Shown piece by piece: positions 57,338-64,000 of a stretch of DNA of 64,000 bases; within the stretch, counting starts at the first letter, position 1, and every line of letters starts with the position of its first letter. Both the position numbers and the translations under genes were made by a program. Location of the stretch: NCBI RefSeq assembly GCF_014982715.1, contig NZ_JADCJY010000002.1, positions 603,201 through 667,200 on the forward strand, in the 5' to 3' direction. Origin of the DNA: Gallalistipes aquisgranensis (GTDB lineage Bacteria > Bacteroidota > Bacteroidia > Bacteroidales > Rikenellaceae). The notes beneath the pieces are model-generated. The model was not told the DNA's origin, ran no database searches, and saw only the letters and a list, made by a program, of their open reading frames with translations.

Positions 57338-58972
57338 TCAGAAACGGACACCGAAAGAGAGCGTCACCAGGTGGCGTGTACGCTCGGGGGTGAGGTAACC
57401 GCTCTGGGAGATCGCCTCGTAACCGGGCTCCTTGTAGTAGAAGAGGTCGTACGAGGTGAATTTCTCGTTCATATAGGTGTAGGCCAGGTCGAGGGAGATG
57501 ATCCCTTTGCGGTACCCGATACCGGCCGAGACGTTATAACTGCGTTCGCCCACCGGCCCGTCGAACACGCGGTCGTCATCGCGCAGCATGGAGCCGTAGT
57601 AGGCATAGCCGGCCCGCAGGGCCAGCGAGGGCAGGGGTTTGAATTCGGCTCCCACGCGTACGTTGTCGGCTCCCTTGAAAATCTCCTTGGCCGCCGCCTT
57701 GTAATCGTCCCGCCAGCCGTCCTTGTCGCTGATGCGCATGCCGTTGTACCATACCCGTTCGTAGTCGGCCGAGATGACGCCCACGTTGCCGAACGTGTAG
57801 GAGATTCCCGTCAGCAGCCGCGGGGGCGAGGAGAAGCGGTAGTCGTAGGAGAGCAGATTGGTCTCCGCGAAGTGCCTCTGCCCGTCGTTGAGTTCGGTCT
57901 GCATGTCGGCCCCGTACTCCTGGTCTACCGAGACGAAGGAGGGGGAGTGGAACGCCACGCCGACCCGCAGTCCGCCTGCGGGCCGCACGATGATGCCCAG
58001 TTTGAAGTCGACGGCCGTGCCGGTGTATTTCACGTGCTGGCCGTAGTACATGTTATACAGGTATCCGCCGTAGTTGGGCAGCTCCTTGTCGTTGACGTAC
58101 TGTTCGCTGTATATTTCGTCTTGCCGGTAGTAGATGTCCTGGATCCCGATGCCCAGACCCACGTAGACCCGGTTGTTGAAGTTCATGCCCGCCGAGATGT
58201 TGTACTCTCCGATCGACCCTTTCGTCCGGCTTTGCAGCAGGTGGTCCACGTCGGTCAGGACGCCCGGACCCGATCCGGGATTGAACGGGTTGTAGGGGTT
58301 GACGGTCGTTAGGTCGTATTCGTCGTTTTCATCGGCCGGGTCGATCATGTAGGCCTTGTAGCCCAGGATGCCTCCCCACATGGAGGTCGGGAAGTCCCCG
58401 TAGGAGTAGTCCCTGCTGAGGTCGGCTTCGGGGATTCCGTCCAGCTGCCGTTCGAAAATCTGTCCGATGGTGTAGTTGTCGTGCGGAAGCCCCACGGTCG
58501 AGCGGTAGTTGAAATCGGCCCGGCGGTTGTAGCCGAAGCCGAAGGTGAAGCTGGTCAGCGCTCCCGAACCCTGGTAGAGGTTGAGGGCCAGGCTGACGTT
58601 GGTCGGCACGAACCGGGTGCGGTTGTAATCCTCCCTCCACAGGTCGCCCGGGTAACTTTCGTGCGTGCTGTTGGTCTCCACGGCCAGCGAGAGTCCGAAC
58701 TCCGAGGCGCGGTACATGCCCAGTCCCGCGGGGTTGATGCCCATCGAGGCGAGGTCGCCGCCCAGCGAGGTGAAGGCTCCGGCCATGGCCGACGAACGGG
58801 CCGTCCCGTAGGCGTAGTTGCGCTGGGAAAACATCTTCATGGTGGTCAGGTCGAAATAGGAGACCCCGAGCAGTTTGCCGCCCAGCACGGCGTCGTTGCT
58901 GATTCCCTGCGCCCCCGCCGTGGCGACCGTAGCGGCGCACAGGGCGCCTGTGATCCATATCTTCGTTTTCAT
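57338..58972 (-). CDS. OmpP1/FadL-family outer-membrane transporter
   Basis: The 544-residue protein has a signal peptide (MKTKIWITGALCAATVATAG). It is a beta-barrel with the FadL-like opening RNYAYGTARSSAMAGAFTSL, GGDLASMGINPAGLGMYR, then alternating strands and a terminal LVTLSFGVRF. FadL proteins pass long-chain or aromatic hydrophobic molecules. The substrate in Bacteroidales is unknown. The gene follows the WGY-rich lipoprotein gene by 42 bp on the same strand, so the two are probably co-transcribed. Confidence 0.88.
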   Translation of the reverse strand: MKTKIWITGALCAATVATAGAQGISNDAVLGGKLLGVSYFDLTTMKMFSQRNYAYGTARSSAMAGAFTSLGGDLASMGINPAGLGMYRASEFGLSLAVETNSTHESYPGDLWREDYNRTRFVPTNVSLALNLYQGSGALTSFTFGFGYNRRADFNYRSTVGLPHDNYTIGQIFERQLDGIPEADLSRDYSYGDFPTSMWGGILGYKAYMIDPADENDEYDLTTVNPYNPFNPGSGPGVLTDVDHLLQSRTKGSIGEYNISAGMNFNNRVYVGLGIGIQDIYYRQDEIYSEQYVNDKELPNYGGYLYNMYYGQHVKYTGTAVDFKLGIIVRPAGGLRVGVAFHSPSFVSVDQEYGADMQTELNDGQRHFAETNLLSYDYRFSSPPRLLTGISYTFGNVGVISADYERVWYNGMRISDKDGWRDDYKAAAKEIFKGADNVRVGAEFKPLPSLALRAGYAYYGSMLRDDDRVFDGPVGERSYNVSAGIGYRKGIISLDLAYTYMNEKFTSYDLFYYKEPGYEAISQSGYLTPERTRHLVTLSFGVRF

Positions 58973-59014
58973 CGTCCGATTGTCGTTAAGTGGTACATGT
59001 CGTTGTGCACGGAA

Positions 59015-60013
59015 TTATCTGCCCCGTCCGCCGCCGCCGCGCGAACCGCCGCCGTAGCTGCCGCCGCCGCCCGAGGGTGTGCTGTGCGAACCCGAACCGC
59101 CGCCGGGACGGTACGTGCTTCCGCTGTTGCTGTTGCTCGGCCGGCTGTACCGGTAACCCGGCGTCGAGGAGTTGTCCTTGTCGTAGCGGTTACGGTAGCC
59201 GCTGTTGTAGCTGCCCGCGTTGTTGCGCGTGTTGGAGCGGTAGCCGGTCGAGGAGCCGTAGCGGTTGCCGCCGTTGTTGTAGGGCCGGTAGTTGGGCCGG
59301 TAGGTCACGTCCGGCCGCGAATAGTAGCCGCCTCCCCAGTGGTGGTGTCCTCCCCAGTAGGGGTAGCCCCAACCCCAGTGGGGATAATAACCCCAGCTGT
59401 AATAGGGGCCCCAGTAGGGACGGTTCCACCAGGGCGAGCCCCAGCCCCAGTAGGGGTCGTACCAGCTCCAGTAGCTGCCCCAGTAGGGATAACCCCAGCC
59501 CAGGTTGATGTTGACGTTGACGGGCGATGCGCCCCAGTAGCCGAACATCGAGGTGATGTATTTGGGCTCCACCCACACCTCGTCGCCCATGACCATCACG
59601 TTGTAGAACGAGGGATCGTAGGCCGAGGCATAGTTCGCCGCATCGCTGATCTTGAAGTTGTAATAGCTGGAGGGCATTTTGTAGGTCGGCGAATTGAAGC
59701 CCCGCAGACGGCGGGCATAGGCATCGTCATAGGTGTCCGCCAGCACGTCCTCGTAGGGATTGCCGGTATATTTCCGGAGATACTCCCCCTCCATTTTCGC
59801 CTCGGCCAGCGCCGCGGTCTCCGCTGCCTTGCGGGCCTGTTCCTGTTCGAGGGCTTCCTGGCGGGCGATGGCCTGCCGGTCGTGTATCCCGTACAGGTCG
59901 TCCGCGACCGCGCGGGACGACGGGGAGGTGTAGAGGGTCGCCGAACATCCGCTGAGCCCGATGAGCGCGATGCCCGCGGCGATCATTCCCAGATAAGATG
60001 CTGCTGTTCTCAT
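59015..60013 (-). CDS. Lipoprotein with Trp/Gly/Tyr-rich repeats
   Basis: The 332-residue lipoprotein has lipobox LSGC in ALIGLSGCSATL. After a helical charged stretch (about 45-75: RQEALEQEQARKAAETAALA) comes a folded part (DVLADTYDDAYARRLRGFNS, YVEPKYITSMFGYW-like). Then follows an extraordinary W/G/Y/P-rich zone (about 165-235) with repeated YPYWG, YWGPYY and WGWGYPYWGG units. The C-terminus is a Gly/Ser/Asn/Arg-rich low-complexity tail ending GGSRGGGGRGR. No enzyme motif is seen. Related Bacteroides proteins were once labelled vitellogenin-like. It may be a surface or cell-envelope scaffold. Confidence 0.75.
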   Translation of the reverse strand: MRTAASYLGMIAAGIALIGLSGCSATLYTSPSSRAVADDLYGIHDRQAIARQEALEQEQARKAAETAALAEAKMEGEYLRKYTGNPYEDVLADTYDDAYARRLRGFNSPTYKMPSSYYNFKISDAANYASAYDPSFYNVMVMGDEVWVEPKYITSMFGYWGASPVNVNINLGWGYPYWGSYWSWYDPYWGWGSPWWNRPYWGPYYSWGYYPHWGWGYPYWGGHHHWGGGYYSRPDVTYRPNYRPYNNGGNRYGSSTGYRSNTRNNAGSYNSGYRNRYDKDNSSTPGYRYSRPSNSNSGSTYRPGGGSGSHSTPSGGGGSYGGGSRGGGGRGR

Positions 60014-60191
60014 AATGTCGTGTTTTATACCGTTTCTTTACTAACGAAAACCGTACCGGAAAGTTGTGCCGGCCGCCGGTTTCCTTATTTATATATAAGA
60101 CGTGGAAACGATGCGTTTTGTTGCACATTCCGGCGCCTGTTTTTGCCGTTTCGCCCCCGGGTCCGGCAGAAACCGGAGACTCCTTCGCAAT

Positions 60192-60237
60192 CAAAGGTAA
60201 CCAAATTGTGCGAAATTGTGAAAAATTTCTACCTTTG
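60192..60237. promoter_or_regulatory. Divergent -7 boxes upstream of proS
   Basis: TACCTTTG at 60230-60237, with ATTG (60205-60208) 21 bp before it, fits a proS promoter 21 bp before the ATG. The inverse copy CAAAGGTA at 60192-60199 reads TACCTTTG toward the WGY-rich lipoprotein gene, with a 178-bp leader. Confidence 0.6.
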
Positions 60238-60258
60238 CGTGATAAATTCGATTCGATT

Positions 60259-61743
60259 ATGGCAAAAGAGCTGAAAGAGCTGACCCGCCGGGAGGAGAAC
60301 TACTCGCAGTGGTACAACGATCTGGTGGTGAAAGCCGGACTGGCCGAGAATTCGGCCGTACGGGGTTGCATGGTGATCAAACCCTACGGATATGCGATCT
60401 GGGAGAAGATGCAGCGTGCGCTGGACCAGATGTTCAAGGACACCGGGCACGAAAACGCCTATTTCCCGCTCTTCATTCCGAAGTCCTTTTTCAGCAAGGA
60501 GGCCCACCATGTGGAGGGCTTCGCCAAGGAGTGCGCCGTGGTGACGCACTATCGTCTGAAGAACGATCCCGAGGGGAAAGGGGTGATCGTCGATCCCGAT
60601 GCCGAACTGGAAGAGGAGCTGATCGTGCGTCCCACCTCGGAGACCATCATCTGGAATACCTACAAGAACTGGATACAGTCCTACCGCGACCTGCCCGTGC
60701 TCTGCAACCAGTGGGCCAACGTGGTGCGGTGGGAGATGCGCACCCGTCTGTTCCTGCGCACGGCCGAGTTCCTCTGGCAGGAGGGCCACACGGCCCATGC
60801 CACCCGCGAGGAGGCGATGGAGGAGGCCCGCAGGATGATCCACGTTTACCAGGACTTCGCGGAGAACTGGATGGGCGTGCCGGTCATCGTAGGCCACAAG
60901 AGCGAAAACGAACGGTTCGCCGGGGCCGAGGACACCCTCACGATCGAGGCCCTGATGCAGGACGGCAAGGCGCTGCAAAGCGGTACGTCGCACTTCCTGG
61001 GGCAGAACTTCGCCAAGGCGTTCGACGTGCAGTTCGTGAACCGGGAAGGGAAGCTCGATTACGTATGGGCTACGTCGTGGGGCGTTTCCACCCGTCTGAT
61101 GGGGGCCCTGATCATGGCCCACTCGGACAATAACGGGCTGGTGCTGCCGCCGAAACTGGCGCCGATCCAGGTGGTGATGATACCTATATATAAAGGACCC
61201 GAGGAACTGGCGGCCATCCGGGAGAAGCTGGGGGCCATCGCCGCCGAACTCAAACAGCGGGGGATCAGCGTCAAGCTGGACGACCGCGACAACGTGCGTT
61301 CGGGATTCAAGTTCGCCGAGTACGAGCTCAAGGGCGTTCCCGTCCGTCTGGCGATGGGACCCCGCGATCTGGCCGGAGGGACGATCGAGCTGGTGCGCCG
61401 CGACACGCTCGCCAAGGAGACCGTTCCGCAGGAGGGGCTGGCCGACCGGATCGAGGGACTGATGACCGAAATCCAGCAGAACATCTTCGACAAGGCGCTG
61501 AAGTTCCGGGAGAGCATGATTACCCGGGTGGACACCTACGACGAGTTCAAGCGCGTGCTCGACGAGAAGGGCGGCTTCGTGCTGGCCCACTGGGACGGCA
61601 CCGTGGAGACCGAGGTGGCGATCAAGGAGCAGACGAAGGCCACGATCCGCTGTATTCCCGTGGACGCACCCGAGGAGGAGGGTGCCTGCATCTATTCCGG
61701 CAGACCTTCGCATCGCCGTGTGCTGTTCGCCCGTTCCTACTGA
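60259..61743 (+). CDS. proS: Prolyl-tRNA synthetase (archaeal/eukaryotic-like form)
   Basis: The 494-residue class II synthetase charges tRNA-Pro. Motif 2 area [20 protein letters not shown], and [20 protein letters not shown], are clear, and motif 3 lies in the [20 protein letters not shown] stretch. The bacterial editing insert between motifs 2 and 3 is missing. The C-terminal zinc-like domain ending in a tyrosine (LFARSY) is present, both marks of the eukaryote-like type common in Bacteroidetes. The ATG at 60259 is chosen by family similarity ([20 protein letters not shown]). Confidence 0.96.
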   Translation: MAKELKELTRREENYSQWYNDLVVKAGLAENSAVRGCMVIKPYGYAIWEKMQRALDQMFKDTGHENAYFPLFIPKSFFSKEAHHVEGFAKECAVVTHYRLKNDPEGKGVIVDPDAELEEELIVRPTSETIIWNTYKNWIQSYRDLPVLCNQWANVVRWEMRTRLFLRTAEFLWQEGHTAHATREEAMEEARRMIHVYQDFAENWMGVPVIVGHKSENERFAGAEDTLTIEALMQDGKALQSGTSHFLGQNFAKAFDVQFVNREGKLDYVWATSWGVSTRLMGALIMAHSDNNGLVLPPKLAPIQVVMIPIYKGPEELAAIREKLGAIAAELKQRGISVKLDDRDNVRSGFKFAEYELKGVPVRLAMGPRDLAGGTIELVRRDTLAKETVPQEGLADRIEGLMTEIQQNIFDKALKFRESMITRVDTYDEFKRVLDEKGGFVLAHWDGTVETEVAIKEQTKATIRCIPVDAPEEEGACIYSGRPSHRRVLFARSY

Positions 61744-61765
61744 TCGGACGAAAGAAGAGTGAATA

Positions 61766-61802
61766 ATCCGCCCGGGACACACGGCCCGGGCGGATTTTTT
61801 TT
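61766..61802 (+). terminator. proS terminator
   Basis: ATCCGCCCGGG (61766-61776) pairs with CCCGGGCGGAT (61785-61795), loop of eight bases, followed by a run of eight T. Confidence 0.92.
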
Positions 61803-61914
61803 ATCCTGCGCCGTTTCCGGCAGGCGCCCGATCCGGCCGGAAGCGGTCCGATTCGTTTTTTTGCTATCTTTACACGGAAAACCTTACCCGATTCCCTGAA
61901 AAAACTCGATACCT

Positions 61915-63336
61915 ATGAAAAAGAATCTGAACAGAAGACAATTTCTGGAGAAACTCGCGCTGGGCTCCGCCGCATGGGCGCTGTTCCCCTCGCTGGCCTG
62001 TGCGGGGAAGAGGCGCGACGGATCTTCTTCGCGGCTGCCCGTCATCGACGAGGCCGATATATGCGTGCTCGGCGGCAGTTGCACGGGCGTTTTCGCGGCC
62101 GTGCGGGCTGCACGCCTGGGCGCACGGGTGATCGTCGTGGAGCGCCAGAATGCCTTCGGCGGCGTGGCGACCCGTGCTTTGGTCAACGTGTGGCACTCGT
62201 TCCTGGATGCGGAATTCAAAAACCGGATCATCGCCGGGCTCAGTCAGGAGGTGATCGAGCGGTTGGCCCGGCGGAATGCCGTGCTCGAATACAAACGGAG
62301 TCCCTCGACCGGATTCCGTTTCAACTCCCAGGAACTGATGATGGAGCTGGACGAACTCGTGCTCGAGTCGGGTGTCCGGCCCTATCTGCACACTCTCTTT
62401 TCCGAGCCCGTGACGGACGGGGAGGGGCGTCTGGAGGGCGTGGTCGTCGACAACAAGTCGGGGCGCGGTGTGATCCGGGCGAAGTATTTTATCGACGCCA
62501 CCGGAGACGGCGACCTCTGCCACCGGCTGGGGCTGCCTTCCTATACGCACGAACTGATGCAGCCGCCCACCATGTGCGCTCATATCGAAGAGTACGATGC
62601 GAAGGAGATCAACCGTATCATCCGGGAACACGGAGAGGAGTTCGGTATCCCTTCGGGATTCGTCTGGGGCGGTCCGCTTCCGGGGACGAAGACTTTTATG
62701 CTCGCGGCGACGCGGGTGAGCGGGGTCGATTGCAGCGATGCCGTCCAGCTGACCCGGGCCGAGATGGAGGGACGCCGGCAGGTGAGGGCCATCATGGATA
62801 TGATGCGGAAGTACGCGGGCAGGGAGTTGGGCCTGAACGGGCTGCCTTCCTGCATAGGTGTGCGCGAAACGCGGCATTTCCGCTGTCTGCACCGGCTGCG
62901 GGACGAAGACATGCTCTCCGGAAAGCGTTACGACGATGCCGTGGCCAACGGGAGTTACCGGCTCGACATCCACCACCAGGGGAAGCCGGGGCTGACTTTC
63001 CGGTATCTGGACGGTACGGAGGTCTACATGCGGCCCGGTTATCCCAAACAGACGGGACGGTGGCGTCCCGAGACCGGTGAGAATCCGGTCTTTTACCAGG
63101 TCCCCCTCCGTTCGCTCATTCCCGGCCGTTACGACAATCTGATACTGGCGGGCCGGATGCTCGATACCGAGATGGCCGCTTTTTCGGGTGTGCGGGTCAT
63201 GGTCAATATGAATCAGCTGGGGGAGGCCGCGGGTGTCGCTTCCTGGTTGGCCCTCGACGGGAGCACTTCTATCGCACGGGTCGATCCCGGAGCAGTGAGG
63301 AAAACGCTCGAAAAGGGAGGGTCCATTATCCTTTGA
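61915..63336 (+). CDS. FAD-dependent oxidoreductase with Tat-like signal
   Basis: The 473-residue protein starts MKKNLNRRQFLEKLALGSAA with a twin-arginine motif (RRQFL), so it is probably exported folded. A dinucleotide-binding start ADICVLGGSCTGVFAAVRAA (about 43-62) and ATRALVNVWHSFLDAEFKNR follow, as in the FAD_oxidored family (PF12831-like) found near carbohydrate-utilisation genes. The C-terminal stretch LILAGRMLDTEMAAFSGVRV closes the FAD site. The reaction is not known. TATCTTTA at 61865-61872 is a possible -7 element. It is the last protein gene before the rRNA operon. Confidence 0.88.
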   Translation: MKKNLNRRQFLEKLALGSAAWALFPSLACAGKRRDGSSSRLPVIDEADICVLGGSCTGVFAAVRAARLGARVIVVERQNAFGGVATRALVNVWHSFLDAEFKNRIIAGLSQEVIERLARRNAVLEYKRSPSTGFRFNSQELMMELDELVLESGVRPYLHTLFSEPVTDGEGRLEGVVVDNKSGRGVIRAKYFIDATGDGDLCHRLGLPSYTHELMQPPTMCAHIEEYDAKEINRIIREHGEEFGIPSGFVWGGPLPGTKTFMLAATRVSGVDCSDAVQLTRAEMEGRRQVRAIMDMMRKYAGRELGLNGLPSCIGVRETRHFRCLHRLRDEDMLSGKRYDDAVANGSYRLDIHHQGKPGLTFRYLDGTEVYMRPGYPKQTGRWRPETGENPVFYQVPLRSLIPGRYDNLILAGRMLDTEMAAFSGVRVMVNMNQLGEAAGVASWLALDGSTSIARVDPGAVRKTLEKGGSIIL

Positions 63337-63568
63337 TTTCCGGATTTCCGGATACGGAGTGAAATTTTTTCGCTGTTTTCCGGCGTTTCATTTGCGGGGA
63401 ATTCGGGCTGTCCGTAAAATATTTTTCCGGGAAAATCCGTTATATCCGTCCTGTGCGGGGAAAATCGCAATGATATGTTATTGTGTTGATAATTATGATT
63501 TTATGTGCTTTTCCTGATGGGCGATGTCCTGAAATCGTGAAAAAAATTGCGAAAAAAAGCGCGAAAAA

Positions 63569-63599
63569 TTTGCAGAGTTAAAAAAAGTCCCTACATTTG
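63569..63599 (+). promoter_or_regulatory. rRNA promoter P1
   Basis: TTTG at 63569-63572, exactly 19 bp, TACATTTG at 63592-63599. Both elements match the Bacteroidetes sigma consensus perfectly. Confidence 0.85.
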
Positions 63600-63663
63600 C
63601 ACCCGCTGAATGAGAATAACGGTTTCCGATAGCACATTCAGATGAAGTTCTTGAAAAAATAAA

Positions 63664-63695
63664 TTTGGAGATTACGAAAAAAGGTCTTACCTTTG
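63664..63695 (+). promoter_or_regulatory. rRNA promoter P2
   Basis: TTTG at 63664-63667, 20 bp, TACCTTTG at 63688-63695. It lies 96 bp downstream of P1 and about 180 bp before the 16S gene. Confidence 0.85.
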
Positions 63696-63878
63696 TAGTC
63701 CTTTCGCTCGCGAAATCGGGCGATTTTCCAGCGGGGAATTTCTCGGAAGGAGACGCTGGAACCAAATGAGGTTCTTTGAGTTACTGGTAAAAAGAGAGAA
63801 AAGAAAAATGTAGTATTTATCAATTCCTTTAAAGGAAAATAAGTAGTCAGGACTCTAACGATACAAAGTGAATTTTTT

Positions 63879-64000
63879 ACAATGGAGAGTTTGATCCTGG
63901 CTCAGGATAAACGCTAGCGGCAGGCCTAACACATGCAAGTCGAGGGGCAGCGGATAGAGTAGCTTGCTACTCTTGCCGGCGACCGGCGCACGGGTGCGTA
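63879..64000 (+). rRNA. 16S ribosomal RNA, 5' part
   Basis: The conserved start GAGTTTGATCCTGGCTCAGG begins at 63887, followed by AACGCTAGCGGCAGGC, TAACACATGCAAGTCGAG and GGCGACCGGCGCACGGGTGC, ending at the window edge. The mature 5' end is placed about 8 bases before GAGTTTGATC by analogy with E. coli. The sequence is of Bacteroidales type and, from memory, close to Alistipes. Confidence 0.96.

Larger units (their letters stand above)
63337..63878. other. rRNA operon control region and leader
   Basis: AT-rich, non-coding sequence upstream of 16S rRNA. It contains two tandem promoters (listed separately), a boxA-like GTTCTTTGAG at 63771-63780, and the 14-bp palindrome TTCCTTTAAAGGAA at 63824-63837, possibly part of a processing stem. 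Sequence 63337-63568 shows no other feature. Confidence 0.6.

Noticed and set aside
1..64000. CRISPR arrays, insertion sequences with transposase, tRNA genes
   Set aside because: No regularly spaced repeats with unique spacers, no transposase motifs and no convincing tRNA cloverleaf were found in either strand.

Overview
The window looks like a chromosome segment from a GC-rich member of the Bacteroidales, most likely Rikenellaceae and Alistipes-like. The evidence is the SusC/SusD locus, many LxxC lipoproteins, promoters of the Bacteroidetes type (-33 TTTG, about 19 bp, -7 TAnnTTTG), and the 16S rRNA gene that starts at the right edge with a 5' sequence close to what I remember for Alistipes. 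The genus is recalled from memory, not searched.

Layout. (1) 1-6.7 kb is a mobilizable/integrative element: a MobV relaxase running off the left edge, a hairpin-rich oriT-like region, a zinc-less Toprim primase, a primase-helicase ATPase, two helix-turn-helix proteins, a RhuM-Fic fusion and a tyrosine integrase. Repeats and a long palindrome lie upstream of the integrase. (2) 7.1-8.0 kb is a very AT-rich cargo island with one unknown gene and one apparently truncated gene. It ends where base composition jumps to high GC, probably an element/chromosome junction. (3) 8.3-22.3 kb (minus strand) is one eight-gene polysaccharide-utilisation-like operon that closes in a strong terminator. It encodes a SUMF1-sialidase fusion, a lipoprotein nucleoside hydrolase, SusC, SusD, a DUF4843-like lipoprotein, a GH67N-like protein and two proteins sharing a C-terminal module. 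(4) 22.8-32.3 kb is a cobamide region: a URO-D-superfamily methyltransferase-like gene behind a structured leader, a TonB receptor, a cobalamin riboswitch, a 52-codon cobQ remnant, a BtuFCD-type transporter, a Dph6-like ATPase with a DUF2284 partner, and a corrinoid adenosyltransferase. (5) 32.3-63.3 kb is mostly core genome: GntP permease with glycerate kinase, an alkyltransferase-like protein, iron alcohol dehydrogenase, M13 and M49 peptidases, ddh, panC-panD, lgt, smpB, a sigma-54 activator, hydF, murA, HAD-rdgB-recO, a FadL-like porin, proS and an FAD oxidoreductase. (6) 63.3-64.0 kb holds two tandem rRNA promoters and the start of 16S rRNA.

How the genes fit together. The utilisation locus would bind and import a glycoconjugate, with an exported nucleoside hydrolase as its unusual member. 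The B12 region would import corrinoid, adenosylate it and perhaps use it, while de novo synthesis looks eroded because cobQ is reduced to a stub. Many operons are tight (2-20 bp gaps), several convergent pairs share bidirectional terminators, and several divergent pairs have facing promoters. Family names were assigned by recognition of motifs and were not checked by database search.
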